NCBI RefSeq assembly: GCF_002811875.1
Contig: NZ_NPDZ01000009.1
Coordinates: 93,363-157,362 of the forward strand
Direction: 5' to 3'
Length of the DNA: 64,000 nucleotides
From: Leptospira perolatii
Lineage (GTDB): Bacteria > Spirochaetota > Leptospiria > Leptospirales > Leptospiraceae
Below are positions 28,400 through 36,120 of the stretch, one piece after another. Below the pieces are notes generated by a model. It saw nothing but the letters and a program-made list of their open reading frames with translations, searched no databases and was not told the origin of the DNA. Numbering within the stretch: position 1 is the stretch's first letter; each line of letters starts with the position of its first letter. Position numbers and translations under genes: made by a program.

Positions 28400-30127
28400 A
28401 TGAATACAAATCAAATGAACCGAAAGTTTAGAATTCGCATTTTTACAGCATTTCTATTAATTCAGTTGGCACCTTTTTCTTCCTCCTGGAGTTTCGAAGA
28501 AAAGGATATGACGAAAGTTGTTGGAAGGATCGGCTCAGTGGTTGTCTTTTCTGATCGAGCACTCGTTCGTAGAAACCAAGAAGTCAAAATCGATTCAGAA
28601 TCTACAAAGATTCGATTTGTAAACTTGCCTGCTTCTATTATTCCAGATTCGATTCGCACCTCTGCCGAAGGTCTAAATATTTCCTCTGTTTCTGTGCGAT
28701 CTAAACCAACGGACGAAAGTGCAGAATCAGAGGACGATCCATTCAAAAAGAAAATGGATTTGATTCAAAAAGAAATACGATCCGAGAACGACAAAAAAGC
28801 GAACTATCAGGAACAGTTAAAAGTCCTCAACTCCATGAGCAAGTTAACGACTGCTGAAACTGACAAGCAGGTTCGTGTAAATGCAATCGATCTAAAAATT
28901 TGGGGATCTAGTCTAGATTTTTTGGAGCAAAGGCGCAGCGAATACCAGAGCAAAATTCGAAAATCCGATGAAAGGATAGAACAATTAAATAAAGATTATG
29001 AAGTTGCGAACTCTGCCTTTCTTAGATCAACAAACTCTAAACGTTGGTCCGACAACGAAGTTGAAGTAATTTGTTCTGGAAAGCCTAATACCAGAGGAAC
29101 CGTATCGATCGAGTATTTGGTGACGAACGTATCCTGGAAAGGAATTTACGATTTGCACGGTTCTTCCGAAGGAGGAGAGTTTCGTTTAGAATCTCGCGCT
29201 GCTATAAGGCAGTATACAGGTGAAGACTGGAACAATGTGGAAATTACGATCTCGGGTGCAAAACCTTCCGTAGGACTTTTCCTACCACCTTTGAGGCCCT
29301 GGAGAGTTCGTCCCGGAAAACTGAGTGCACAAGGAAATGCAAATAAAGCAGATACCGTGTCGGATGAGGAAAACGCAGTAGGTAGCGAAAGCACTGAAGG
29401 GGAAGATTTAGTAAATTTTGTTTTTCGCTTATCAAACCGAGAAACTATCATAAGCGATAATTCCGATCATGGAGTTGCAATCGATAGTGCAAAACTGAAA
29501 GGCACAGTTCATCATATTGCAATTCCGCTTCTTTCTAATTTTGTTTTCTTAAGGGCGAAGATTAAGAATACTTCCAAGTTCCCCTTAGTCTGGAATGACG
29601 TGAAAGTTTTTATGGACGGTAGCTTTATCGGAAGTTCCACTCTCGGGACCCGAGCTGCGGTAGGGCAGGAGTTCGAAATGTACTTGGGACCGGATCCAAG
29701 GATGGAACTGAAGCGAACTCTTTTAAAAGGAGAAGTTACTGAAGGCGGATTGCTTAGTAAAACTGTGCAAATCGAAAATCAATGGCAGATCGAAGTATCA
29801 AACTATACAAAGCGGCCAAGACAAGTGACTGTTTACGATCAGTATCCGGTTTCTGCGGATCCGAATATTTCTACAAAGTTTTTGGGCTCTAACAACGCGA
29901 GTTTGAAGAAAGATGAAAACGGAATTCTGGTCTGGACCTTAAATCTAAAGCCGAGCGAAAAAGAAAAATTTGATTTCACTTATTCGATGGATATTCCGCA
30001 AACAATGTGGGCAAGCTTGGAAAGTATGAACGATGACAGGAAATCAGTGAACGATCTTCCTGCATCACCTCAGAATGCTCCTTATAAGCAAAAGAAAGTA
30101 TATAATATCGAAAGAATGATGAAGTAG
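28400..30127 (+). CDS. MuiA/DUF4139-family exported protein
   Basis: A 575-residue protein with a signal peptide (about residues 12-32). Residues 40-140 form the DUF4140-type N-terminal domain, starting VVVFSDRALVRRNQEV; a coiled coil of about 95-195 follows; residues 225-570 are the DUF4139 beta-rich domain, with YLVTNVSWKGIYDLHG, LESRAAIRQYTGEDWNNVEITISGA split by a short turn, and the closing VWTLNLKPSEKEKFDFTY. The family was first named for mucoidy inhibition but its biochemical role is not settled. A good AGGGGA ribosome site precedes the ATG. Confidence 0.82.
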   Translation: MNTNQMNRKFRIRIFTAFLLIQLAPFSSSWSFEEKDMTKVVGRIGSVVVFSDRALVRRNQEVKIDSESTKIRFVNLPASIIPDSIRTSAEGLNISSVSVRSKPTDESAESEDDPFKKKMDLIQKEIRSENDKKANYQEQLKVLNSMSKLTTAETDKQVRVNAIDLKIWGSSLDFLEQRRSEYQSKIRKSDERIEQLNKDYEVANSAFLRSTNSKRWSDNEVEVICSGKPNTRGTVSIEYLVTNVSWKGIYDLHGSSEGGEFRLESRAAIRQYTGEDWNNVEITISGAKPSVGLFLPPLRPWRVRPGKLSAQGNANKADTVSDEENAVGSESTEGEDLVNFVFRLSNRETIISDNSDHGVAIDSAKLKGTVHHIAIPLLSNFVFLRAKIKNTSKFPLVWNDVKVFMDGSFIGSSTLGTRAAVGQEFEMYLGPDPRMELKRTLLKGEVTEGGLLSKTVQIENQWQIEVSNYTKRPRQVTVYDQYPVSADPNISTKFLGSNNASLKKDENGILVWTLNLKPSEKEKFDFTYSMDIPQTMWASLESMNDDRKSVNDLPASPQNAPYKQKKVYNIERMMK

Positions 30128-30162
30128 AGGATATTATAGGAATTAGGCAGCGAACCGGATCC

Positions 30163-30211
30163 AAAAAAAAACTGCACCGATACTAGGAAAAAGCTATTCT
30201 AGTATCGGTGC
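30163..30211 (-). terminator. Rho-independent terminator for the small lipoprotein operon
   Basis: A perfect 13-bp stem (GCACCGATACTAG at 30174-30186 with its complement at 30199-30211) is followed on the minus strand by an unbroken run of nine T (plus-strand A-run 30163-30171). Direction therefore serves the minus-strand genes ending at 30224. Confidence 0.9.
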
Positions 30212-30223
30212 GAATTCGGTAGT

Positions 30224-30451
30224 TCAATCAAGGTCGTTAATACTCAATTTTAGATCAATGCATTCTACCTTTGAATCGGCGACCGTGCATTTCTCTACTC
30301 CATGGTACGGAAAATTATTTGTGCGTTTCTTCTTAATCACTGCGTATACTCTCAAGTATGTGTTTTCATTGATTTGAGCAACGGATAAGTTTGTTTTATA
30401 AGTAGCGCAATTCGTCAGGAGTAAAGTGAAAGTAATGATAATTTTTTTCAT
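30224..30451 (-). CDS. Small lipoprotein, paralogue 3 of 3
   Basis: A 75-residue lipoprotein: MKKIIITFTLLLTNC is a clear signal with the lipidated cysteine at residue 15. The C-terminal half carries CTVADSKVEC followed by IDLKLSI, a C-X8-C pair that also appears in the neighbouring gene at 30751 (CTVLGEELKC), with a C-X9-C variant in the gene at 30467. It is the last gene of the three-gene unit and is followed by the strong terminator. No function known to me. Confidence 0.65.
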   Translation of the reverse strand: MKKIIITFTLLLTNCATYKTNLSVAQINENTYLRVYAVIKKKRTNNFPYHGVEKCTVADSKVECIDLKLSINDLD

Positions 30452-30466
30452 GACTATAAACCTTCT

Positions 30467-30754
30467 CTATTTGCAATTTAAATTGCTTTCGGAATCAGAA
30501 ACACAAACTAGAACATCGGGTAAATACCATTCTGTCTTTTGCACTCCACCCAAGATTTGATGTTCTTCGGGAACTAGTCGTTTAACAATATACTGAGTCG
30601 GAGCAGTTTCCTTCTTCTCGTCTTTTGGCTTGACTTCCTTGACTTCCTTGATTTCCAGGAGCCAGTGACCAGTAACAGTCAAGCAATTGGAAATAAAGAA
30701 AATAGAAAGAAATAAGAATTGGATTAAGTATGTTTTCCTGATACTTTCCTTCAT
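30467..30754 (-). CDS. Small lipoprotein, paralogue 2 of 3
   Basis: A 95-residue lipoprotein: hydrophobic signal ending LSIFFISNC with the cysteine at residue 24. The middle is charged (KEVKEVKPKDEKKE). The C-terminus VLVCVSDSESNLNC repeats the paired-cysteine motif of its neighbours with nine residues between. It overlaps the upstream gene by four bases (30751-30754) and lies 15 bases before the next, so all three are one operon. Confidence 0.65.
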   Translation of the reverse strand: MKESIRKTYLIQFLFLSIFFISNCLTVTGHWLLEIKEVKEVKPKDEKKETAPTQYIVKRLVPEEHQILGGVQKTEWYLPDVLVCVSDSESNLNCK

Positions 30755-31005
30755 TTTAGATAACCGCCCTTCCAGTAATTTTCATCCACGGTAATCTTTA
30801 TTTCCTTATCGCATTTTAGTTCTTCTCCTAAAACGGTACACGAAAAAGTCCTGTACTTAACATCGAATGCCCGACTGGTCCATGTAGACAAATAAACTCC
30901 TCCTTTTTTCGGATCTAACCGATAGATAAAATGTTTCGGTGCACAATTCATCGCGAATAATATAGCGACTGCCAATGGCACTCGGATCATTTTTTGTATT
31001 TTCAT
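30751..31005 (-). CDS. Small lipoprotein, paralogue 1 of 3
   Basis: The ATG at 31005 (84 residues) is chosen over an in-frame upstream codon at 31065 because it has the ribosome site AGGGAGGATC just upstream and opens directly onto a signal peptide (MKIQKMIRVPLAVAILFAMNC, cysteine at residue 21). The body has FSCTVLGEELKC, then CDKEIKI, matching the paired-cysteine motif of the two genes downstream. The upstream hairpin at 31026-31057 lies in its leader region. Confidence 0.65.
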   Translation of the reverse strand: MKIQKMIRVPLAVAILFAMNCAPKHFIYRLDPKKGGVYLSTWTSRAFDVKYRTFSCTVLGEELKCDKEIKITVDENYWKGGYLK

Positions 31006-31025
31006 TTTTGGATCCTCCCTGATTG

Positions 31026-31057
31026 AAAAACCCGCCTTGTAAGAAAGGGCGGATTTT
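31026..31057 (-). terminator. Leader hairpin/terminator upstream of the lipoprotein operon
   Basis: On the minus strand AAAATCCGCC (31057-31048) pairs with GGCGGGTTTT (31036-31027) through one G-T pair, and the arm runs directly into a T stretch. It may end transcription from the cyclase gene (stop at 31201). Its position only about ten bases ahead of the lipoprotein ribosome site also allows a transcription attenuator. Confidence 0.65.
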
Positions 31058-31062
31058 ATTAT

Positions 31063-31080
31063 CACTCAATGACTTGAGTG
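31063..31080. promoter_or_regulatory. Perfect inverted repeat, possible operator
   Basis: CACTCAA-TGAC-TTGAGTG is a 7-bp perfect inverted repeat with a 4-base spacer, directly upstream of the leader hairpin and next to A/T-rich sequence that could hold a minus-strand -10. It could be a repressor site or a small RNA stem. Confidence 0.45.
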
Positions 31081-31200
31081 TATATAGTTTTTAAGAATCG
31101 GTCGTCCACCCGGACAACATTGGACACGAGAAAGCGAATTTTCCGTCGGCTGATTCGAGAGGATGATTTGTGAAAAAAGAGAATGGATTCAAAAATCAGA

Positions 31201-32448
31201 TCAAGAATTCTTGATCCCGGTCAAAAGGTAGGTCTCGAGTTCCCCCTTTCCTTTCATGGAAATCTTTCCACGGAATTCAAAGTCAAAGGAATCATTTAGC
31301 TTCTCGTACACATCTTTGCTTACATTGATGCTTCCGCCTAGTCCGTGGGATTCCATTCGACTCGCAGTATTTACGCTATCTCCCCAGAGATCATAGGTGA
31401 ATTTTCTTTGACCGATGATACCGGCGACCGCCGGGCCGGTGTGCATACCTATCCTTAATCGGATTCGATCTCCGTATTTGTTCCTCATAATCGTCTGCAT
31501 CGAAAGTGCTAAATGAGCGATTTTTTTAAGGCTTTCTTCGTCCTCCGAAGGAATTCCTCCGGCGACCATATAAGCGTCTCCGATCGTTTTAATTTTTTCT
31601 AATCCGAATTTTTCCGATTCACGATCGAACTCGCTGAATATATCGTTCAAAAGATTTACGACTTGTTCCGGACTCATAGATTCTGCGAGTTCAGTAAAGC
31701 CCACGATGTCTGCGAATAGAATAGCCGCCTGATCGAATCGGTCTGCTATAAAGGTTTCTTTTCCCTTTAATCTTTCTGCGATCGATTTAGGTAAAATGTT
31801 CAGTAGTAGACCTTCTGATTTTGCTCTCTCCTGATCTAACTCTATTTCTGCACTCATGTAAGTATTATAAATATAGTAACTGAACCCTGTTACTAAAATT
31901 CCGAGTCCTACGTGCATTACCATTTTTGTAAAAGCCATTACTTCTTTTGGTGCGGCAAATTTATGGAAAGAATCATGGTCGATAAACCAGTACTCGATCG
32001 CAATAAACACCAAAAATGCAATTGCCACTAGGGTAAGGGTTGTTCTTTTTTCTTTCGGAGGTCCTATAAAATAGGTGAGTAGTGCAACCGTAAGCAAGTA
32101 AAGTTGGAAATCCATTTCTTTTCCTACTAGCAAGGACAGGGACGTAAGGAACAAAATGGAAATTGTTGCAAAGTATGCTCGAACGAAGGATAGTTTATTT
32201 TTGTAATTTAAGAAAAATACAAATAGCAAAAGAACTTCGTAGATAGCCCCGAGAAGCAGAATCGGTCCGTAGAATATCTCAATCGCTACGACCAGATTTA
32301 GGAACGCTGAAATCATTAACACCACCAAAGCCGAACTGTTAACGAGTATGATGTACTTCGTCTCCAGTGTCGATGTCTTTGGGGTCACACCCAAATGAGC
32401 GATTTTACTTAAGAATTTTTGTATCGATCGAAAAACTCCCATATTCAT
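31201..32448 (-). CDS. Membrane class III adenylate cyclase
   Basis: A 415-residue protein making cAMP from ATP. Residues about 25-205 contain six hydrophobic helices; residues 230-400 are the class III cyclase domain. Metal aspartates are in LFADIVGFTEL near 246 and KTIGDAYMVAGG near 290; the substrate-specifying lysine (LEKIKTIGD) and aspartate (TYDLWGDSVNTASRME) are the adenine-specific pair; the transition-state asparagine/arginine are in SVNTASRM. The N-terminal membrane part has no known sensor motif. Related genes that might respond to cAMP are in this window: the Crp/Fnr gene and the two-cNMP patatin. Confidence 0.9.
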   Translation of the reverse strand: MNMGVFRSIQKFLSKIAHLGVTPKTSTLETKYIILVNSSALVVLMISAFLNLVVAIEIFYGPILLLGAIYEVLLLFVFFLNYKNKLSFVRAYFATISILFLTSLSLLVGKEMDFQLYLLTVALLTYFIGPPKEKRTTLTLVAIAFLVFIAIEYWFIDHDSFHKFAAPKEVMAFTKMVMHVGLGILVTGFSYYIYNTYMSAEIELDQERAKSEGLLLNILPKSIAERLKGKETFIADRFDQAAILFADIVGFTELAESMSPEQVVNLLNDIFSEFDRESEKFGLEKIKTIGDAYMVAGGIPSEDEESLKKIAHLALSMQTIMRNKYGDRIRLRIGMHTGPAVAGIIGQRKFTYDLWGDSVNTASRMESHGLGGSINVSKDVYEKLNDSFDFEFRGKISMKGKGELETYLLTGIKNS

Positions 32449-32501
32449 TCATATAGAGGAATTCAAGCGAAATACAACGATTAAACGAGAAATTCGGGAA
32501 A

Positions 32502-32924
32502 TTAATCCAATGCTAAGATTACAGAAGATGCATTAAAAAAAGCGCAGACATCATTTCCGACGATCAGGTTCAGATCTTTCCTAGCTTCACTCGTAATGAT
32601 CGAAGTCAGCTTATTTCCCCCGTTTACTTCAACCACTATTTCGTCGTTCACTGCTCCCTTTGAAATGGAGGAAACTTTTCCAATGAGGCGATTCTCCGAA
32701 CTGATGGATTGCTCCAAATCTGTCGAAAGTAGCGCAAAGGAAGCTTTGATTAGAGCATACACATCACTTCCCGATTTTAGTCCTAGATTTATTACACTTT
32801 GGTTGGTAATCGTAGCTACAATTTCTTGATCACCTTTTAATAATATACTAATTGCTGAATTTACGGCTCCTTTCTGGATGCGTTTTACTTTCCCGTAAAA
32901 TTGATTTCGCTCGATAGTTTTCAT
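32502..32924 (-). CDS. Tandem Mop/TOBE-domain molybdate-binding protein
   Basis: The ATG at 32924 (140 residues) is chosen because it gives the family start MKTIERNQFYGKVKRIQKGA and the upstream extension begins at a TTG with no ribosome site. Two copies of the about 65-residue Mop fold occur: KGAVNSAISILLKGDQEIVATITNQSV-type in residues 18-45, and KGAVNDEIVVEVNGGNKLTSIIT-type in residues 88-112 (split here). Such proteins bind molybdate and act as stores or buffers. No mod transporter or molybdoenzyme gene is nearby. Located 53 bases upstream of the cyclase gene on the same strand. Confidence 0.85.
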   Translation of the reverse strand: MKTIERNQFYGKVKRIQKGAVNSAISILLKGDQEIVATITNQSVINLGLKSGSDVYALIKASFALLSTDLEQSISSENRLIGKVSSISKGAVNDEIVVEVNGGNKLTSIITSEARKDLNLIVGNDVCAFFNASSVILALD

Positions 32925-33016
32925 CGCCCAACTAGAGTGCAAAAGTAACTCTTCAATGTGTATCAGAAATTGCAAGTGAGATATAGACAGATGATTTTGC
33001 AGCGACCGACTAATTA

Positions 33017-33577
33017 CTATTTACTGGTGGCAAATGTCCCGGATTTTTTAAGTCGCCTAGCATTGGTCCTGATTTCCTGACCTAATTGCAGAATAGACTT
33101 TAAATTTTCCGGCGGATCGGAAAGTGAATACTCCGCTGGAATCAACTGGAAGAATTGAGAAGAGGGGATCCTGACTCCTTTTCTATACCAGCTCGCTTGG
33201 ACATAACCGATTGCTAAGAGTTTATTCTTTCTCATAAAAACCTGTTCGATCCAAAAATCATATTCATCCCACCATAGCACCTTAGTATGTAATTCCACTT
33301 GTTGAAACACAGAAATCGGCGCCTTATATTGAATGAATTGAGTGAGCACGATCGGTACCCAATTTTTTGCAAATATCTTCTTTAATACTCCTAGCCTCTG
33401 CATAAAATCGATCCTTCCAAGATCCATAAATGCAAAGTAGCGATCGTTTGTCATGATTCGAACATCTATATCGTTCGGTAATACGGGAATCCGCAGCAAG
33501 GCTCGATCGGAAAAGCGGATCGGTCTTTTCCAAAATCCGGAGATGATAATAAAAAATAGTCTCAATCGTAGTTTCAT
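33017..33577 (-). CDS. Hotdog-fold thioesterase-like protein
   Basis: A 186-residue protein with the 4HBT/THEM6-like layout: PNDIDVRIMTNDRYFAFMDLGRIDFM-type opening at residues 33-58 (the conserved N-x-R-Y/F-x-x-x-D/E pattern), followed by VPIVLTQFIQYKAPI and LHTKVLWWDEYDFWIEQVF. These enzymes cleave acyl thioesters, commonly acyl-CoA; substrate is unknown here. The N-terminus (1-20) is hydrophobic and arginine-flanked, perhaps membrane associating. It lies 92 bases upstream of the Mop gene on the same strand. Confidence 0.75.
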   Translation of the reverse strand: MKLRLRLFFIIISGFWKRPIRFSDRALLRIPVLPNDIDVRIMTNDRYFAFMDLGRIDFMQRLGVLKKIFAKNWVPIVLTQFIQYKAPISVFQQVELHTKVLWWDEYDFWIEQVFMRKNKLLAIGYVQASWYRKGVRIPSSQFFQLIPAEYSLSDPPENLKSILQLGQEIRTNARRLKKSGTFATSK

Positions 33578-33808
33578 AAGTATATTAATAAATTATCAAT
33601 GTTTCGAATCACGATTGAAATTTGGAAGATACGTGCAAACGAAATTTGCTGTAATTCAGGTATCAAATTGTTTAATCGATCGACAATCGGATGTTACGTG
33701 TTTGCATAAACGAAAGCTCGGAAAGCCTAAGATTTTTGTTATGCAAAAGATTATTGACGTTCTATCATTGATAAGTTACTTAAATTCTTCGTTTGAGGGG
33801 AGGTCCTC

Positions 33809-34576
33809 TTGAGAAAGATCCTTTTATTCATTTTCATTTTTCTATACTATTCGAACCAAGTGTTCGGACAAATGTACGAAGGAAGTCCTTGCACTAGTAA
33901 GCATAACCAAGTTCTAAAAAATCAGATCTTGGGCGGCCAAATTCAAAGACTTTATGGAGATGGAGCAGGGCATATTTTTCCGAGTAGCTACTATTTGTCT
34001 AAGGATTGGGCCACATCCATTTTGCTACCAACTTCCGGAATTCCGAAAGTACCCAAAGTAATGAATGAAGATAACATGGATTTATTCGTAGAAAGAGATG
34101 CCGCTACATGCAGATATTCTCCTTTTCATTTGAGAGACGGAGACACAAGCACAGCTTGGTCGGAAGGAGTAGAAGGTGACGGAATCGGAGAGTTTGTTCT
34201 CGCAAGGATCGATGTCCAGACTCCAATACAAATTTTTTCTGGCTACGGCAAATCCAAGGAATTGTATTTTGCCAATAATCGTCCCAAAGAAATCAATATT
34301 TACATTTTTGAGGCAGGAGAATATGGAGCCGCACAAATCGGTTCCGTATATGAAAATTTACAGCTGCGAGGAAAGAGCAAACAAACCCTGAAAGATACCT
34401 ACGGTTACCAAGAATTAAAATTACCTAAAGTACCTTTGAAGGGCACAGCTCAGCCAGGAGTTGCAGAAACTGAAAAAGCTTTCTATACGTTCGTTGCAAT
34501 TGAGATCGTATCGGTTTATAAAGGGTCAAAATATTCGGATACTTTAATTACGGAGATTAAGAACCAATCCAACTGA
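33809..34576 (+). CDS. Exported protein with discoidin-like carbohydrate-binding domain
   Basis: A 255-residue protein from a TTG start with a strong GGGGAGG ribosome site. Signal peptide MRKILLFIFIFLYYSNQVFG. The core FHLRDGDTSTAWSEGVEGDG near residues 102-121 then KELYFANNRPKEINIYIFEAGE near 149-171 is the pattern of F5/8-type-C-like (NADase-type glycan-binding) domains: a D-x-x-x-x-T-x-W motif and a loop N(N)RP. A surface or periplasmic sugar-binding role is inferred. A GC-rich inverted repeat (CCAATCC/GGATTGG) overlaps the 3' end, without a T-run. Confidence 0.68.
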   Translation: MRKILLFIFIFLYYSNQVFGQMYEGSPCTSKHNQVLKNQILGGQIQRLYGDGAGHIFPSSYYLSKDWATSILLPTSGIPKVPKVMNEDNMDLFVERDAATCRYSPFHLRDGDTSTAWSEGVEGDGIGEFVLARIDVQTPIQIFSGYGKSKELYFANNRPKEINIYIFEAGEYGAAQIGSVYENLQLRGKSKQTLKDTYGYQELKLPKVPLKGTAQPGVAETEKAFYTFVAIEIVSVYKGSKYSDTLITEIKNQSN

Positions 34577-34688
34577 AAGGGGAAGGATTGGCTGGAGGCT
34601 TATCTTCTCACAGGTCCGAAAAATTCTTGATGGGATTTCTCAATCCATTTCTCTTTTAACAAATCATCCTGTCGAATCTGCCCTTTTT

Positions 34689-34832
34689 ATGCGAAAGCTC
34701 TTATATATTATAATTTTGATTCTCACTGTGTCGTTGTTTGAATGTGGGCCTAGGAGAGAAGTATCTGTTGGAGTCCTACCAGGTACAGGCTTACTTTGCT
34801 GCGTTCCTGGACTGACTAAAAATATCATTTAA
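34689..34832 (+). CDS. Very small lipoprotein (47 residues)
   Basis: An open frame of 47 residues, MRKLLYIIILILTVSLFEC then GPRREVSVGVLPGTGLLCCVPGLTKNII. It has a basic start, a hydrophobic core and a spirochete-style lipobox (cysteine at residue 19), and ends just 46 bases before the arsenite methyltransferase start. The PGTGLLCCVPG segment holds a vicinal cysteine pair. The ribosome site is weak, so expression is not certain. Translation of this frame as a lipoprotein is supported by the signal shape alone. Confidence 0.55.
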   Translation: MRKLLYIIILILTVSLFECGPRREVSVGVLPGTGLLCCVPGLTKNII

Positions 34833-34878
34833 TTACAGAAAGAGTCAGAATGCGTGAAAATGAAATCGGAGTGCATAT

Positions 34879-35937
34879 ATGTTTATAGGAAATGATCCTA
34901 GATCGGAATTGGAAATCGTAAAAGATTACTATGGAAAAACATTAAAATCGAATCTCGATCTTCAGACAAATGCATGCACAGTTTCCCAAAGCCCTCCCAA
35001 GTATTTGAAGGAAATCCTACAAAACATTCATGAAGAGGTGAAAGAAAAATTCTACGGATGCGGTTCTCCAATTCCGTACGATTTGGAAGGCAAAACAGTT
35101 TTAGATTTAGGGAGCGGTTCAGGAAGGGACTGTTTTGTTCTTTCGAAACTTGTAGGTGCAACCGGAAAAGTGATCGGAATTGACATGACGAAAGAACAGA
35201 TCGAGGTCGCAAACAAATACAAAGAGTATCATTCAAAATTATTCGGATATTCTGAACTCAACATTAAATTCATAAACGGGTTCATTGAGGATTTGAGATC
35301 CTGCCAAGTTGGGGATTCTTCCATAGACATCGTGATTTCAAATTGCGTGATCAATCTTTCTCCCAGTAAGGAGAAAGTGTTTTCTGAAATTTTTAGGGTA
35401 CTCAAACCGGGTGGTGAATTATTTTTTTCTGATATATTTTCGAACCGCAGGTTACCGAGAGAGATTTCTGAAGATTCTGTGCTTCTTGGCGAGTGCTTGG
35501 GTGGAGCAATGTATACTGAGGATTTTAGGAGACTTTTGAATCAGATCGGATGCAGCGATTTTAGAGTGCTTTCTAAGTCCAGAATCTTGGTCCAAAATCC
35601 AGAATTGGAGGAGAAAATCGGTAAGAATGAATTCTATGCGATGACGATTCGAGCTTTCAAATTAGATTTAGAGGATCGTTGCGAAGATTATGGTCAAACC
35701 GCGAAGTATCTCGGAACGATCGAACACTGCCCGAACGTGTTTGAATTAGACGACCACCACGCTTTTGAGAAAGGAAAATGGACTTCGGTTTGCGGAAACA
35801 CTGCGATGATGCTCGAAGAAACCAGATATTCCAAACATTTCGAGGTTCTCGGGGAAAGGAAAGAGCATTTTGGTCTCTTTGATTGTACGGATACAGGGTC
35901 TGCAAATACTGAGAAGACGATATCCGGTTGTTGCTGA
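34879..35937 (+). CDS. arsM: Arsenite S-adenosylmethyltransferase
   Basis: Methylates As(III) using SAM, producing volatile or less retained arsenicals. The 352-residue protein has the SAM loop VLDLGSGSGRDCFVLSKL near residues 74-91 and IGIDMTKEQIEVANKY near 100. Family cysteines are seen in SNCVINLSP near 156 and in EHCPNVFELDDHHAFE near 275-290, the arsenic-binding C-terminal part; the C-terminus ends SGCC. No arsR or transporter lies next to it; the 47-residue lipoprotein is upstream. Confidence 0.88.
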   Translation: MFIGNDPRSELEIVKDYYGKTLKSNLDLQTNACTVSQSPPKYLKEILQNIHEEVKEKFYGCGSPIPYDLEGKTVLDLGSGSGRDCFVLSKLVGATGKVIGIDMTKEQIEVANKYKEYHSKLFGYSELNIKFINGFIEDLRSCQVGDSSIDIVISNCVINLSPSKEKVFSEIFRVLKPGGELFFSDIFSNRRLPREISEDSVLLGECLGGAMYTEDFRRLLNQIGCSDFRVLSKSRILVQNPELEEKIGKNEFYAMTIRAFKLDLEDRCEDYGQTAKYLGTIEHCPNVFELDDHHAFEKGKWTSVCGNTAMMLEETRYSKHFEVLGERKEHFGLFDCTDTGSANTEKTISGCC

Positions 35938-36120
35938 CTTTTTCCTTTCGCAAGCGTTCTTTAATAGAAAGAAATTGACGTTATTCAGACTTTAAAATTG
36001 CAGTTTTCCATCGGAAAAAAATAATATTATAATTTAAGAATACTAAAAATTATATTTCCCTTTTTTAGATATTTTGCTTAGAATTCAGTACGCAAATCTA
36101 TAAAATATTGAACCAACTGA

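Noticed and set aside
33453..33812. 119-residue plus-strand frame overlapping the thioesterase gene
   Set aside because: It overlaps the thioesterase antisense for its first 125 bases and has no signal peptide or family pattern. Its end also overlaps the well-supported TTG start at 33809.
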